Origin: Niallia taxi
GTDB taxonomy: Bacteria > Bacillota > Bacilli > Bacillales > Cytobacillaceae
Assembly (NCBI RefSeq): GCF_004005475.1
Contig: NZ_RZTZ01000001.1
Coordinates: 1-64,000, forward strand
DNA: 64,000 bases
Direction of reading: 5' to 3'
The notes under the pieces are model-generated. The model had not been told where the DNA came from and made no database searches. It saw only the letters and a list, made by a program, of their open reading frames with translations. Both the position numbers and the translations under genes were made by a program. This document shows, piece by piece, positions 26,639-37,107 of this stretch (the stretch's first letter is position 1; each line of letters begins with the position of its first letter).

Positions 26639-29254
26639 TTAGTCATTTTTTATTTTTTTATGCAGTTCATAAAGCGTATTTAATGCTTGCATTGGTGTCA
26701 TATCTAAAATATCTAATGATTTAATCTTTTGCAGGATTTGTTTTTCCTTACCTGCCAATGGCTTAGCCGCTGGTGCTTTACCTTCATCAAAAAAAGACAG
26801 CTGGGCATCTGCCTCCACCTCAACAACCGGTGCTTGCTCCTTCACTATTGTCTGCGGCTTGGCCACTTGCTTGTGTTCCTCTTTTTGCTCAAGGGATGTA
26901 AGCAGCTCTTGTGCTCTGTCAATCAGCTCTTTCGGAAGCTCTGCCAATTGAGCAACATGAATTCCGTAGCTTTTGTCTGCCGCGCCTTCTTTGATTTTAT
27001 GAAGGAAAACAACCTTGCCGTTTTGCTCCATTGCGCTGACATGGACGTTTTTGAGGCGGCCAAGCTCCTCGTCTAATACAGTCAGCTCGTGATAATGGGT
27101 GGAGAATAATGTTTTTGCGCCAACAATGTCATGGATATGCTCGATGATTGCCTGAGCAAGGGCCATTCCATCATATGTGCTTGTCCCTCTTCCGATTTCA
27201 TCAAACAATATCAGACTGTCCTTTGTCGCATGAAGAAGGGCATTTCGCGCCTCCAGCATCTCTACCATAAAGGTGCTTTGTCCAGAAATCAAATCATCTG
27301 CCGCCCCGATCCTTGTGAATACCTGGTCGAAGATTGGCAATGTTGCCTCCTCTGCCGGAACAAAGCAGCCGATTTGGGCAAGGACGCTAGTTAAAGCAAT
27401 CTGTCTCATATACGTACTTTTACCTGACATATTCGGACCAGTAATAAGCAGCAGCTCTCTATCCCTGTCCATTAAACAGCCATTGGCAACATAGCTCTGT
27501 GAATTCATGACCTTTTCCACGACAGGATGGCGTCCATTTTGAATGGAAAGTACTCTTTCAGATGAAAAGGCCGGTTTCACATAACGGCGCTCCTCACTTA
27601 CCGTTGCAAAGCACTGGAGCACATCGAGGGCACTGACTGTTTTTGCTAGCATCTGCAGTCTTGGAATATAGTCTTTAACTGTTTCGCGAATAATCGTGAA
27701 AATATCATATTCCAGCTCTACGATTTTTTCTTCTGCCTGTAGAATAAGGCTTTCCTTTTCCTTCAACTCAGGCGTAATATAGCGTTCGGCATTTGCTAAT
27801 GTTTGCTTCCGTTCATACTGGCCTTCCTCAAGCAAATGAACATTTGCTCTTGTCACTTCAATATAGTAGCCAAAGACACGGTTATAGCCGATTTTCAGCG
27901 ATTTTATGCCTGTTTTTTCCCGTTCTTGTCTCTCAAGCTGCGCAATCCATGTTTTCCCGTTACGGCTCGCATCACGGTACCTGTCTAATTCTTCATTATA
28001 GCCGTCTAAAATGATATTGCCTTCCTTTACAGACAGTGGAGGATTTTCGACAATTGCACTTTCTAGTAGGTCTGTCACCTCTTCACAAGGATCCAATTCC
28101 AGTGCGAGTCTGCTTGCTGCATCTGTTCCAAGCTGTGCTACCAGCTCTTGAATTGCCGGAATTTGCTGCAGTGATTTTTTCAATTGCACAAGATCACGGG
28201 CATTGACGTTGCCGAATGCAACCCGACCTGCAAGTCTTTCGAGATCGTACACTTCCTTCAGCTTTTCACGAAGATCCATTCTTTCAAAATAATGGCTTAT
28301 CATCGTCTCAACCAAATTTTGCCTTTCAGCGATTTTCTCCTTATTTAAAAGGGGACGGTCGATCCATTGCTTTAAAAGCCTGCCTCCCATTGCTGTCTTC
28401 GTTTCATCTAACAGCCACAGTAAAGAGCCTTTTTTCCCTTTTGAGCGAATCGTTTCTGTCAGCTCTAAATTTCTTTTCGAGAAGTAATCGATTTTCATGA
28501 AATCATCAATCACATACACAGCAACAGGCTGCAAATGATCGAGATTTCTTTTTTGCGTTCTGTAAAGGTAAGCAAACAATCGTCCCACAGCAAGACGCAT
28601 CTCTTCATCGAGCACATCAGCTAACAATGCTTCATATTGCTCAAGCCCTTGCGTATCCTCTTCATAGGAAACAGTCAATGCAGTCCGCTCCTGCAGGCGC
28701 TTTTTGCTCTCTTCCGGGAAATTAGGGCTAATGATAAGCTCCTTAGCTCCTGATAAAGACAGTTCATTCAAAGTTGCTTCAAATCCGATCGTTTTCGTTG
28801 CTTTGCATTCTCCTGTAGACAGATCACTGTAGGCAAATCCATAGGAATTGTTACCTAATACGGTGATTGTAGCGATATAATTATTTTCCTTATCGGAAAG
28901 GTTTCTTCCCTCCATCATCGTTCCAGGGGTAATCAACTGAACGACTTCTCTGCGGACAACTCCCTTTGCTTGCTTCGGGTCCTCTGTCTGCTCACAGATT
29001 GCCACCTTGTAGCCGCGCTCAACTAGCTGCTCAATATAATTTTTCGCCGAATGGTGGGGAACGCCGCACATCGGAATTCGTTCACTACCACCGCCTTCTC
29101 TGCTCGTTAGTGTGATTTCTAATTCTTGTGATGCTTTAATTGCATCATCAAAAAACATTTCGTAAAAATCGCCTAAACGAAAAAATAAAAAGGCATCCTG
29201 ATAATCTGCCTTTACTTGTAAGTATTGTTGTATCATGGGCGTATACGTCGTCAT
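26639..29254 (-). CDS. mutS: DNA mismatch recognition ATPase MutS
   Basis: An 871-residue MutS1. The mismatch-contact motif [15 protein letters not shown] lies near residues 28-42, followed by connector, lever/clamp regions and a C-terminal ABC ATPase with [13 protein letters not shown] (Walker A), [12 protein letters not shown] (Walker B/signature) and STHYHEL. It detects mismatches and small loops and recruits MutL. GGAGGATTTT precedes the ATG. The cotE-mutS-mutL order is conserved in Bacillus. Confidence 0.98.
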   Translation of the reverse strand: MTTYTPMIQQYLQVKADYQDAFLFFRLGDFYEMFFDDAIKASQELEITLTSREGGGSERIPMCGVPHHSAKNYIEQLVERGYKVAICEQTEDPKQAKGVVRREVVQLITPGTMMEGRNLSDKENNYIATITVLGNNSYGFAYSDLSTGECKATKTIGFEATLNELSLSGAKELIISPNFPEESKKRLQERTALTVSYEEDTQGLEQYEALLADVLDEEMRLAVGRLFAYLYRTQKRNLDHLQPVAVYVIDDFMKIDYFSKRNLELTETIRSKGKKGSLLWLLDETKTAMGGRLLKQWIDRPLLNKEKIAERQNLVETMISHYFERMDLREKLKEVYDLERLAGRVAFGNVNARDLVQLKKSLQQIPAIQELVAQLGTDAASRLALELDPCEEVTDLLESAIVENPPLSVKEGNIILDGYNEELDRYRDASRNGKTWIAQLERQEREKTGIKSLKIGYNRVFGYYIEVTRANVHLLEEGQYERKQTLANAERYITPELKEKESLILQAEEKIVELEYDIFTIIRETVKDYIPRLQMLAKTVSALDVLQCFATVSEERRYVKPAFSSERVLSIQNGRHPVVEKVMNSQSYVANGCLMDRDRELLLITGPNMSGKSTYMRQIALTSVLAQIGCFVPAEEATLPIFDQVFTRIGAADDLISGQSTFMVEMLEARNALLHATKDSLILFDEIGRGTSTYDGMALAQAIIEHIHDIVGAKTLFSTHYHELTVLDEELGRLKNVHVSAMEQNGKVVFLHKIKEGAADKSYGIHVAQLAELPKELIDRAQELLTSLEQKEEHKQVAKPQTIVKEQAPVVEVEADAQLSFFDEGKAPAAKPLAGKEKQILQKIKSLDILDMTPMQALNTLYELHKKIKND

Positions 29255-29353
29255 AAAATCCTCCAAAAGCATAACTCATATTTCAATTTATTATTCTACC
29301 ATTATAGCATAATCGACCAGCATGTTTCAGGTGGTTCCTTCTGCCAGAAAAAA

Positions 29354-29379
29354 ATGGTTTGCAGGCATCCGCAAACCAT
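29354..29379 (-). terminator. Hairpin between cotE and mutS
   Basis: 9-bp perfect stem ATGGTTTGC/GCAAACCAT with a T-rich tail on the minus strand, about 90 bases before the mutS start. Confidence 0.65.
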
Positions 29380-29399
29380 CTCATATGTGTGAAAAAATA

Positions 29400-29425
29400 A
29401 GAACTAGGAAGTCACTCCTAGTTCT
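29400..29425 (-). terminator. Hairpin at the end of cotE
   Basis: 10-bp perfect stem AGAACTAGGA/TCCTAGTTCT overlapping the cotE stop, followed by TTATTTTTT on the minus strand. With the next hairpin it should separate cotE from mutS transcription. Confidence 0.8.
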
Positions 29426-29972
29426 ATTCTTCTTCAGATCCTACAAGGAAATCAGGATTCAAATCTTCAAACTCTTCATCCTCTACATCCAAGCCCCATA
29501 CATCATCGCCATCATGTTCTTTGTGCTCTGGGAATACTTCTACAACTATCTTTGTTTCCCCGATTACTTCCACTAGGAATTCTCTTTCGACATGGACGAT
29601 AATTTTGTTGCCATTTGGTGAAATGACTGCTTCAATGCAGTTTGGCTGTTGAAGAACACGTGCAATTACATCGTGATCATCAAGGCAATCTGGATCACGG
29701 TATTTCAATTTCACGGTATCTGTATATTCAACTCGTTCTGTCACGACTTCTGTTTGTGTGTTGTCGTTATAGGAATACCAAACGTTGATATCGTAGTAGC
29801 CGCAAATCTCTACTGTCTTTCCAATCTTTTCCGCTTCGTACGTATGGTTGATGATCCAGCACCCTAAAATGCTGGAAGGGCTGTTGTCTGGGCAGATCGT
29901 ATGGTTGGATTTTGTAAATTTACGTCCTTTCGCAACGACTGCCTTTGTAATAATCTCTCTATATTCTCCCAT
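29424..29972 (-). CDS. cotE: Outer spore coat morphogenetic protein CotE
   Basis: A 182-residue protein close to B. subtilis CotE (181): [69 protein letters not shown] and an acidic C-terminal tail ending N-P-D-F-L-V-G. CotE oligomerises around the forespore and recruits outer coat proteins in the mother cell. Start is the ATG at 29972 after GAGGAGG; an earlier in-frame ATG overlaps that site. A SigE-type promoter lies about 110 bases upstream. Confidence 0.97.
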   Translation of the reverse strand: MGEYREIITKAVVAKGRKFTKSNHTICPDNSPSSILGCWIINHTYEAEKIGKTVEICGYYDINVWYSYNDNTQTEVVTERVEYTDTVKLKYRDPDCLDDHDVIARVLQQPNCIEAVISPNGNKIIVHVEREFLVEVIGETKIVVEVFPEHKEHDGDDVWGLDVEDEEFEDLNPDFLVGSEEE

Positions 29973-30077
29973 TTTCGAGCGAAACCTCCTCATTCATTTT
30001 CATTTCATCCTATGCGGGATAGGAGACTAGTGTGCGATAATTTTTGAAGCATACAAATTAAAGCTTAAGCCTAATTC

Positions 30078-30105
30078 ATTGTATGAAAATGACGGGCAAA
30101 TGTGC
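30078..30105 (-). promoter_or_regulatory. cotE: SigE-type promoter of cotE
   Basis: Minus-strand GCACATT and CATACAAT, 13 bases apart; the -10 is an exact SigE match. B. subtilis cotE has SigE and SigK promoters. The remaining gap (to 30230) shows no other feature. Confidence 0.6.
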
Positions 30106-30230
30106 CGAAGTTCGAGAGATTTTCTAGACGAACAACATGAATTCTTCCTGGATGACAATTACGAATGATTTTTTCTCTTAGCCTGCTTGATAAACCTGCA
30201 TTCTGTACGCAACAGCTTCTGAAAACCTTT

Positions 30231-30677
30231 TTACAGGACTTGCGCTAATCGAATCATATCTTTACATTTAATACCGTTTTCGATTATTTCCTCTTCATAA
30301 TCTGTAAAAAAATCAAATTCTACGCCAACAATACGGAAACCGCATTTTTGATAAAAAGCAAGCTGGTCAATGCTCGAATTGCCTGTGCCAACCTCGATTT
30401 TCTTAAATCCTTCCAGCCTTGCCCTGCTTACAGCATCCTTTACAAGCAGCTTCCCGATGCCCCTATTTTGCACCTTTTCTTCTATAGCAATATTTACTAA
30501 TTCCACCGTGCCTGGTTTTGTCGGCAGCAACACGTATACAGCTTGTAATGTTGAATCCTCCTCGGCAATATAACAATTCCCTCTTCTTAAGTAGTCATTT
30601 ATATGCTCAAGCGAAGGATCTGCTGACAGGAGCAGCTTTAACGGTGCAGCTTCATCCTCTAATTTGCGTATTTTCAT
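30231..30677 (-). CDS. GNAT family N-acetyltransferase
   Basis: A 148-residue single-domain GNAT. The acetyl-CoA loop is QNRGIGKLLVKDAVSRAR (about 70-87), preceded by the strand VELVNIAI and followed by LAFYQKCGFRIVGVE. Substrate not predictable. It is separated from cotE and from the next gene; the minus-strand terminator at 30741-30759 lies upstream of it, so it has its own promoter. Confidence 0.88.
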   Translation of the reverse strand: MKIRKLEDEAAPLKLLLSADPSLEHINDYLRRGNCYIAEEDSTLQAVYVLLPTKPGTVELVNIAIEEKVQNRGIGKLLVKDAVSRARLEGFKKIEVGTGNSSIDQLAFYQKCGFRIVGVEFDFFTDYEEEIIENGIKCKDMIRLAQVL

Positions 30678-30740
30678 AACACATCACTCCTTTATCATGT
30701 ACCTAAATCGTTTGACATGAAAGAACCTGCATAATAAAAA

Positions 30741-30759
30741 GTCCAAACACTTATTGGAC
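30741..30759 (-). terminator. Terminator of the histidine phosphatase gene
   Basis: GTCCAA/TTGGAC stem with TTTTTATT on the minus strand. Confidence 0.6.
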
Positions 30760-30792
30760 TCAAAAGATGCAGCAACTCATTATGAAGGCTTA

Positions 30793-31359
30793 TTACATTA
30801 AATGTTCCGTACAATTATAAAGACTGCACTCCCATATGCTGTTAACTAACTTCAATGAAGTTAATGATGAATTTTTAAGGGATTGGTCGTACATTGCTTT
30901 TGGTATCAGTTCAGACATGGTGGCATTCAACAAGGCTCCATGGCTGACTATCAAGGTGTTTTGAACGGGTGTCACTGCCAGCTCCTTTACAAAGGATTGG
31001 GTGCGTGCTTTAACGCTTGCGCTGCTTTCAATACCTAAATCCTGCTCACGCCAGTTCATTCCCCACCTGGCTATTCTTTCTGCTTCTGTCGTTCCTTCTA
31101 TCAAGCCGCCATTTGTTTCGCGTAATCTTTCATCTAACACTAATTTAATTTGCAGCTTATTGGCGATTATTTCTGCTGTTTGCCTTGCTCGTGTTAAATC
31201 ACTTGAATAAATAATTTTCCAATCGCCCTCTTGAAGGCGTTCTGCAAGCAGCTTTGCGCCTTTAAGCCCTTCTTCGTCTAAAGGAATGTCTGAGCTTCCC
31301 TGTGCTCTCCCCTCTTTATTCCAAGCAGTACTGCCATGCCTAATTAAGCCTAATTCCAT
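30793..31359 (-). CDS. Histidine phosphatase family protein (phosphoglycerate mutase-like)
   Basis: A 188-residue histidine phosphatase: LIRHGSTAWN with catalytic His near residue 7, YSSDLTRARQTAEI (about 52-65), Glu region LRETNGGLIEG and the second catalytic His in IVSHGALLNA (about 143). Homologues include broad phosphatases such as PhoE and adenosylcobalamin phosphatase; none can be chosen here. The start is the ATG at 31359 behind GAGGGAAAAG. No operon partner. Confidence 0.9.
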   Translation of the reverse strand: MELGLIRHGSTAWNKEGRAQGSSDIPLDEEGLKGAKLLAERLQEGDWKIIYSSDLTRARQTAEIIANKLQIKLVLDERLRETNGGLIEGTTEAERIARWGMNWREQDLGIESSASVKARTQSFVKELAVTPVQNTLIVSHGALLNATMSELIPKAMYDQSLKNSSLTSLKLVNSIWECSLYNCTEHLM

Positions 31360-31590
31360 CTGCTTTTCCCTCGTTTCTTTATAATTCATAAAAAAAATTC
31401 CATTGCCACTAGGCTAGAAAATTTTCAAGAGCCCTGTTCATCGCACTATCCTTCACTCAAAAGATTGTCTTCTTTAATTCGTCACACCGATACTTAACTC
31501 CTGTTAATACCACCTATAAAATATCACATAAAAGGATAAAAATTGAAATAATTGTTCATTCTATACTTAGTAGAAAAAGGAGGAATATAT

Positions 31591-31953
31591 GTGGAACAAA
31601 CACTTTATGACAAAGTAGGCGGAGAAGCTGCCATTTCAAAGGTAGTTGATTATTTTTACAATGAGTTAGTATTAAAGGATGAATCAGTTAGTCATTTTTT
31701 CGAACACACAAATATGGAAAAACAGCGCAGCCACCAAACAAAATTCATCAGCTTTGCATTAGGTGGTCCAAAGCAATATGGAGGCAAAGCAATGGCAAAA
31801 GCCCACGAGGGAATGAATATTCAGCCAGAACATTTCCAGGCGATCGTCAAACACCTGCATGCAGCACTTGCACATTACGGAGTTGGGGAAGAGGATATCC
31901 AAACAGCCTTAGAGAAGGTTGGCACATTAAAGGATGATATTCTATACAAATAA
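31591..31953 (+). CDS. Group I truncated haemoglobin
   Basis: A 120-residue truncated globin: LYDKVGGEAAISKVVDYFYN at the N-terminus, FFEHTNM, KFISFALGGP, and the haem-binding His in AKAHEGMNI (F8 region) followed by HFQAIVKHLHAAL. Group I members (cyanobacterial GlbN type) bind O2 or NO and help in NO detoxification or redox reactions. Start is the GTG at 31591 behind GGAGG. Monocistronic, ends at a bidirectional terminator. Confidence 0.93.
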   Translation: MEQTLYDKVGGEAAISKVVDYFYNELVLKDESVSHFFEHTNMEKQRSHQTKFISFALGGPKQYGGKAMAKAHEGMNIQPEHFQAIVKHLHAALAHYGVGEEDIQTALEKVGTLKDDILYK

Positions 31954-31988
31954 AAAAGCGAAAGAAGGAGCATCCTTCTTTCGCTTTT
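31954..31988. terminator. Bidirectional terminator after the globin gene
   Basis: 16-bp perfect stem AAAAGCGAAAGAAGGA with complement and a GCA loop. Confidence 0.92.
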
Positions 31989-31995
31989 CATCATT

Positions 31996-33033
31996 TTATT
32001 TTGGTTTAGACAAATCATCACGACTTACCGCATGTGGCGGTTCTTCCATCCAGCCATTTTCCATCATAATTTTAGCACCGTTCGAAACGAACAGCATAAT
32101 GTTCATAAGCGACTTTGAGTACATCAGACCGATATCATGTCGGCCATTAACAGCAAGCGAATTTCCAAACGCTCTTATTTTCATGGAAAACATGTCCACT
32201 TTATGAAAAAGCATTAATTTATCTGAAAAAGGCGCAAATGTTGATGTTGTCACAAGATCATCTAAAAATGCTGGTGATGGCAGGTTTTCCTTATGAAGAT
32301 GGCCCATATAACTTTCCAGATTTTTATGTGTCATCTCTTTCCCTCTTACAAAGAGGCTTTTCACCTTTTCGTGCCTTGCCACTTGGCTAAAGCCTAAAAT
32401 AAGCGCCTTACTCGTGACATTGTTTTCAATATTGTCATAAAGATGGGCAATCTCCATTGCATGCAATGGTCTGACCTTCCCTAAATAGCCGTTAAGAAAA
32501 TCCTCATTTGCAAATTCCGGTCTTTCTGGGACAGGGATATACGGCGGCTTCATAATAAGCCCCTTTTTCATTTGGATTGATTTGATTTGTTCAATAAGAG
32601 CAATCGTTGCATCCATACAATAAATGAAAAATTCACTAACATCCTTCCGGTAGACGATTGGTATCGCAATTTGGTAAATGCTCAAGCCAGCCTTCGCTGC
32701 ATACTTTAAGTAATGAACATAGAATTCATCCTCAAATAATCTTGGTGCATTTATATTGACATCCTTTTCTGTAAAGCCGATTGGATAAGGAATATTCTCT
32801 TTGTCGAAAATTCCCTTTGTCGTGTCCAAAAATACCGTTGACAATTTTATGGCATCTTGCAAGAGTGATTTAATTTCTTGATCCTCACAATGCTGCAAAT
32901 AATACCTTAAAATACACAAGGACATGCTGTTACCCATATAAGTTGCCCACAGCTTTGCCATTTCGGTTGATGTTAGCCTTTCGCCAGAACTGGATTTATG
33001 TGCGCCTATTTTAATCGGTTTGATTGTATTCAA
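31996..33033 (-). CDS. DUF3231 protein (first of two in the window)
   Basis: A 345-residue all-alpha protein made of two related halves (about 20-170 and 185-335), each built as a four-helix bundle; DUF3231 is known from endospore formers. Landmarks: LWATYMGNSMSLC, ENIPYPIGF, and near the end FAPFSDKLMLFHKVDM and GRHDIGLMYSK. It is clearly paralogous to the product at 47305-48315. Start is a TTG eight bases after GGAGG. Function is not established; a ferritin-like or coat-associated structural role is only a guess. Confidence 0.9.
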   Translation of the reverse strand: MNTIKPIKIGAHKSSSGERLTSTEMAKLWATYMGNSMSLCILRYYLQHCEDQEIKSLLQDAIKLSTVFLDTTKGIFDKENIPYPIGFTEKDVNINAPRLFEDEFYVHYLKYAAKAGLSIYQIAIPIVYRKDVSEFFIYCMDATIALIEQIKSIQMKKGLIMKPPYIPVPERPEFANEDFLNGYLGKVRPLHAMEIAHLYDNIENNVTSKALILGFSQVARHEKVKSLFVRGKEMTHKNLESYMGHLHKENLPSPAFLDDLVTTSTFAPFSDKLMLFHKVDMFSMKIRAFGNSLAVNGRHDIGLMYSKSLMNIMLFVSNGAKIMMENGWMEEPPHAVSRDDLSKPK

Positions 33034-33117
33034 GGCATTTTCCTCCACGAATCATTTTGCTTATTTTTAACGTGAAGGATATACTTTATGCAATGGAATA
33101 ATCTAGCAGAACAAACC

Positions 33118-33897
33118 TTATAGCAATCCTACCATTTGCAAACCGTGAACAATGCCGTCCTCATCAACTGATTTTGTCACATATTTGGCAGCAGCCTTAA
33201 TATGGTCCTCTGCATTGCCCATTGCCACACTATTATATATTGCTGTCAGCATTTCCATATCATTTTCTCCATCACCAAATGCATATTGATTGCTTTTTGC
33301 AATGCCAAGCTTTTCTGTCATTTTTGCTATGCCCCTTGCCTTTGATCCTCCTTTTGGAAGGACATCGACAGACAATGGATGCCATCTGACAAAATCAAAA
33401 TCCTCAAAGATTTCCTCGTATTGCTTCTCTTCACCCTCTTGACAAAACAGAAGGGACTGGAAGAGATCTCTGCCTTTATAGTAAAGAGGATCATGTGTCG
33501 GGAAGCGGCCGATTTTAAGTGTTTGGATGCTTTCTTGGATAAAGGCATGCTCTACAACATTTGCCTTCATATCCTCGTGATCCATATATACAATAGGATG
33601 GTCATTAAGAAGCGCCGTTTCTGCTAGTCTCTCTAACGCAAGGATATTTAATGGATTCTTATAAATGACTTCGCCCTTAAAAACAACATATTGGCCGTTG
33701 TAGCTAACATAAGAATCAATCTCTAATTCCTTGCGCAGATCCTCATACATGAACGGCGCTCTGCCTGTTGCTATCGCTACTTCATGACCTTTTTTCTTTA
33801 ATTGAAAGACAGCTTCCTTTGCAGACTGTGGAAGTTGCTTTTCATGTGTTAGTAAAGTCCCATCTATATCAAAAAAAATAATACTTTTCTCTTTCAT
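33118..33897 (-). CDS. Cof-type HAD phosphatase (YkrA-like)
   Basis: A 259-residue HAD IIB phosphatase: IIFFDIDGTLLTHEK (residues 6-20), ATGRAPFMYEDL (about 43-54), Lys in GGSKARGI and FGDGENDMEML (about 207-217). It looks close to B. subtilis YkrA, also called a Cof-type sugar or flavin phosphatase. The start is the ATG at 33897 behind AGGGAATG. It differs from the copy at 13873-14712, so the two are not a recent duplication. Confidence 0.92.
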   Translation of the reverse strand: MKEKSIIFFDIDGTLLTHEKQLPQSAKEAVFQLKKKGHEVAIATGRAPFMYEDLRKELEIDSYVSYNGQYVVFKGEVIYKNPLNILALERLAETALLNDHPIVYMDHEDMKANVVEHAFIQESIQTLKIGRFPTHDPLYYKGRDLFQSLLFCQEGEEKQYEEIFEDFDFVRWHPLSVDVLPKGGSKARGIAKMTEKLGIAKSNQYAFGDGENDMEMLTAIYNSVAMGNAEDHIKAAAKYVTKSVDEDGIVHGLQMVGLL

Positions 33898-34060
33898 TTC
33901 ATTCCCTGCTTTCCATAAGTTGATTTTCCTGCTGCCAAACAAATTGTTATTTCTATATTAAAAATAAGCCCTTTATTTTAACAGCTCTCATTTGCACTAA
34001 GTTTATGTTATGAAACGCATTTCAGGTCAATAACGAAATGCTTCATCATATGTAAACGAA

Positions 34061-35347
34061 TTACTCCCCAATTATTTTTTTATTTTTTTCTAATGTTTTA
34101 TACAAGAAATAGCAGCTTACTGAACATAATAGCGCAAGCAGCCCGATGAATCCGTACCCAAACTTCAAGCCAATCACAGCACTGTTTGCAGCACCAAAAT
34201 TACCTGCGATAATCCTTGCTCCGTCAATTATCAGCCCTATCAAAAAATTGCCGATAACGCTTGCAATTCCCATTAATGTAACAGTGAAGGTTATTGCTGT
34301 ACCCGTCTTTTTCGGATAACGCTTTGCAAGAAGTGCCATTATTGTTGGATAAACGATGGCAATGCCTATGCCTGATATCGCATATAAAATTGCACCCTTT
34401 TCACCAATTAGAATAGCTGCTAGCGTACAAATGCCTGAGAAGCCTGAAAATATCATGATCGATAACGCAATGCCTATTTTATCTGTTATCGGTCCAAGAA
34501 AAAGCCTCGCAAGCATAAAGAATAGAAAAAACAATGACAGCATATTGGACGCCTGCTTCAAATCCCAATTATACGCCTGCACTAAAAAGTTTATGAGCCA
34601 GCCACCGATCGCCATTTCTGATACAACGCCTAAAGAAAGGACGGCGACAATCAGCCAAGCAACCCGATCCTTCATCAGTGCCTTAAAGGAAGCGGTTTCT
34701 CCGTCTTCATGCTCTTCTGCCGGAAATTTACTAAAAAGCGACGGGATAATTGGCAGTAAGGACAATGCTAGGAAGAGAACATACATACCGCGCCAGCCAA
34801 GCGCCCCTGCTCCCACCTGCCAATCCATTACAGATGCAGCAAACATTGGAGCAACAGTGGAGCTTAATCCATAAAAGAAATGGGAAATGTTGAGCATTGT
34901 GCCTGTGTTTCTTGTGAAAATGCGGGCTGCCATAATGCCAAGAGCGATTTCTAGCATGCCATTGCCTAAATACAAAATGAAAAAGGAAAAAGATACTGTC
35001 TTAAATCCTGCAGATAAGTAAATGAATACACCTGATAATGCCATAATGAGAAAGGCGGATGTCCCTGTCCATTTAACACCTATTTTATCAGACATCCAAG
35101 AGGTGTAGGAGCATGCAAGGAGATAACCAAATGAGTTTAATGCCAAAAGCAACCCAATCTGTGTCTGGCTTGCATGGAAGTCTGCCTGGATAAGCGGGAT
35201 AGCAGGTCCTTTAATATTTTCCGAAAATCCAAATATTAAAAAACCTCCAAATACAATGCTTATAAGCAAATATTGATTCCATTTCGTGTTACTCTTTGTG
35301 CTTTGCATTATTGCACCTGCAGCGCTTTGTTTGTTTAAGTTCCCCAT
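34061..35347 (-). CDS. MFS transporter (sugar/FucP-like type)
   Basis: A 428-residue protein with twelve membrane segments. The helix 2-3 loop reads SWMSDKIGVKWTG, and the second-half loop PITDKIG is typical of MFS. The early motif GFSENIKGPAIPLIQADFHA resembles fucose-permease and nitrate-type MFS relatives. Substrate unknown. AAAGGGAATAATT precedes the ATG. It is isolated from metabolic genes, so the context gives no hint. Confidence 0.9.
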   Translation of the reverse strand: MGNLNKQSAAGAIMQSTKSNTKWNQYLLISIVFGGFLIFGFSENIKGPAIPLIQADFHASQTQIGLLLALNSFGYLLACSYTSWMSDKIGVKWTGTSAFLIMALSGVFIYLSAGFKTVSFSFFILYLGNGMLEIALGIMAARIFTRNTGTMLNISHFFYGLSSTVAPMFAASVMDWQVGAGALGWRGMYVLFLALSLLPIIPSLFSKFPAEEHEDGETASFKALMKDRVAWLIVAVLSLGVVSEMAIGGWLINFLVQAYNWDLKQASNMLSLFFLFFMLARLFLGPITDKIGIALSIMIFSGFSGICTLAAILIGEKGAILYAISGIGIAIVYPTIMALLAKRYPKKTGTAITFTVTLMGIASVIGNFLIGLIIDGARIIAGNFGAANSAVIGLKFGYGFIGLLALLCSVSCYFLYKTLEKNKKIIGE

Positions 35348-35386
35348 AATTATTCCCTTTCTATATTTATTAAGGAGTTGGTGTTA

Positions 35387-35681
35387 GTCAGAGATTTTCC
35401 CATGCACATCGCTTCACTATTGGATTGGTTGCCGTAGCTTTAATACGCTGACAGCCATGTTTTTCATAAAATCCTTCTTGTTTTTACAGGAATGGATGTA
35501 AGGCCTTTGGCTTGTGGCTTCCTCTCTAAAAAAGCAAGGATGTGATCCAATGCCTGCGTGACTATACTTCGCATACATTTTCTTCCGTTCTGCTTAGCCT
35601 ACGAATAAGGACGTAATCCGCATCCACAAGCTGCTTTTGTTCTACCACATGCGGATTTTCTTTGTTACCAGTAAAGTTCAT
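35387..35681 (-). pseudogene. Frameshifted GNAT acetyltransferase remnant
   Basis: An AGGAGG-led ATG at 35681 opens MNFTGNKENPHVVEQKQLVD but stops after about 39 codons. A second frame holds a GNAT-like helix (V-T-Q-A-L-D-H-I-L-A-F-L-E-R-K) and a third frame the typical end GFYEKHGCQRIKATATNP followed by I-V-K-R. At least two frameshifts are needed to join them. It is a decayed gene with no function expected. Confidence 0.55.
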
Positions 35682-35984
35682 TTTTCCTCCTAACATTTTT
35701 GCGATGTATTTCCTTTTGTTATATTAAGGAAGATTCCAATTAATAACTAGCGCGACATATAACGACGAAATTTCCTCCGATATTAAATTCTTTATAAAGC
35801 TTCGATATTCCTGCATTCGTTTTATGCAAGAAAACAAACTAGTTAACCTTACGTTTTTTCTTAAAATACATAAAATTGTTGGATTTTTTCCTGTTAGCTG
35901 GCAATCATTATGGTAAACTATATTTTGCAATTCATATTCCTGATAATTGCTGCAAATAATAGAAAAAGGAGAAGGAGAATAGAC

Positions 35985-36686
35985 ATGCATGAGAAATTAA
36001 AAACCATCCCCTCCCTTTCCTCCAATTCGATTTATATGGGATTAATACTAGCTATTGTTGGGGGATTCCTTGATGCTTACACCTTTGTCAGCAGAGACGG
36101 TGTGTTTGCAAATGCCCAAACAGGCAATATGGTGCTGCTCGCTGTTAAAGCAGCAAATGGCGAATGGAAAGGGGCACTTTTGTACATCCCTCCGCTCGTT
36201 GCTTTTGTATTAGGGGTGCTTGTTTCTGAAATTGTGAAAATCCCGCATATACGGCATCTCGTCTACAGCTATCGCCGCTCCATCCTCATTTTAGAGTTCT
36301 TCGTACTCTTAGTTATCGGCTTCCTGCCAATGAGCGTGCCAAACATGATTGTTACTGTCAGCATTGCATTCGTATCTTCGCTGCAAATATCGACATTTAA
36401 TAAAATTGATAAATGGGCTTATAATTCAACCATTGCAACTGGTAATCTCAGGACTGCCACACAAGCTGCATATGCTGCCTTTGTAAGCCATGACAAAGAG
36501 GCGAAACGGCAGTTTATTGATTTCGGGGTAATTATTGGCTCCTTTTTATTTGGTGCCTTGCTTGGGACCTTTTCCACAACCTATATTGGAAAAACATCTA
36601 TTTGGATTGCTGCTGCTTTCCTTATTGTTGCTATTCTTTTATATCACCGTGATAAAGGCTACTATAGAAAAGCATCCCTTCAATAA
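35985..36686 (+). CDS. YoaK-like DUF1275 membrane protein
   Basis: A 233-residue protein with six hydrophobic segments and the DUF1275 signatures GGFLDAYTFVSRDGVFANAQ and TGNMV (residues about 28-52), NKIDKWAYNSTIATGNLRTA (near 145-164). DUF1275 proteins are uncharacterised inner-membrane proteins. Start is the ATG at 35985 behind GGAGAAGGAG; the upstream in-frame start would place this site inside the gene. It ends at a bidirectional terminator. Confidence 0.92.
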   Translation: MHEKLKTIPSLSSNSIYMGLILAIVGGFLDAYTFVSRDGVFANAQTGNMVLLAVKAANGEWKGALLYIPPLVAFVLGVLVSEIVKIPHIRHLVYSYRRSILILEFFVLLVIGFLPMSVPNMIVTVSIAFVSSLQISTFNKIDKWAYNSTIATGNLRTATQAAYAAFVSHDKEAKRQFIDFGVIIGSFLFGALLGTFSTTYIGKTSIWIAAAFLIVAILLYHRDKGYYRKASLQ

Positions 36687-36712
36687 AAAACGAGTAATAA
36701 AGCATGCTTTGT

Positions 36713-36759
36713 AAATAGCAAAAAACCCGCAGCTTTTATACCGCGGGCTTTTGCTATTT
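36713..36759. terminator. Bidirectional terminator
   Basis: Long stem AAATAGCAAAA...CCCGC pairing with GCGGG...TTTTGCTATTT between convergent genes. Confidence 0.85.
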
Positions 36760-36774
36760 GTCATGTTCCTGCTC

Positions 36775-37107
36775 TTATAGAGTGAAGCCTAAATATAGTA
36801 CAATAATAAGCGCGACGACAAACTGAATCCATAAAACGACTGTTTTCTTGCCTTTTTTTGTACGGATGAGAATCATCTCAAGTGACGCAATCACCCATAA
36901 TCCTACTAATGTTTTCAAAGTGTGCATTACATCAAGACCTGTGTATGTTAGCATCGTTACACCAGTACCAATAATCGCTAAATACATCAGCCTTAATACC
37001 ATATGGACGATTTTACTGCCCTTTTCTTTGCCACCTTTGTACAAAAGTAATGAAATGACAAACAGGATAAGAGCCAACGACCATGCTGTTATATGTATAT
37101 GTCCCAA
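36775..37107 (-). CDS. yisL: UPF0344 (YisL) membrane protein
   Basis: A 110-residue protein with four membrane segments matching YisL of B. subtilis (DUF1516): MGHIHITAWSLALILF at the N-terminus, KIVHMVLRLMYLAI, and a G-L-W-V-I-A-S-L-E-M segment. Function unknown. AAGGAGGGG precedes the ATG. Monocistronic. Confidence 0.92.
   Translation of the reverse strand: MGHIHITAWSLALILFVISLLLYKGGKEKGSKIVHMVLRLMYLAIIGTGVTMLTYTGLDVMHTLKTLVGLWVIASLEMILIRTKKGKKTVVLWIQFVVALIIVLYLGFTL

Noticed and set aside
24807-28500. Many plus-strand frames over mutL and mutS
   Set aside because: All are antisense shadows of two long, unambiguous genes.
30009-30023. Palindrome CCTAT-GCGGG-ATAGG before cotE
   Set aside because: Short, downstream of the predicted cotE promoter; could be a minor 5' UTR hairpin, but nothing supports a role.
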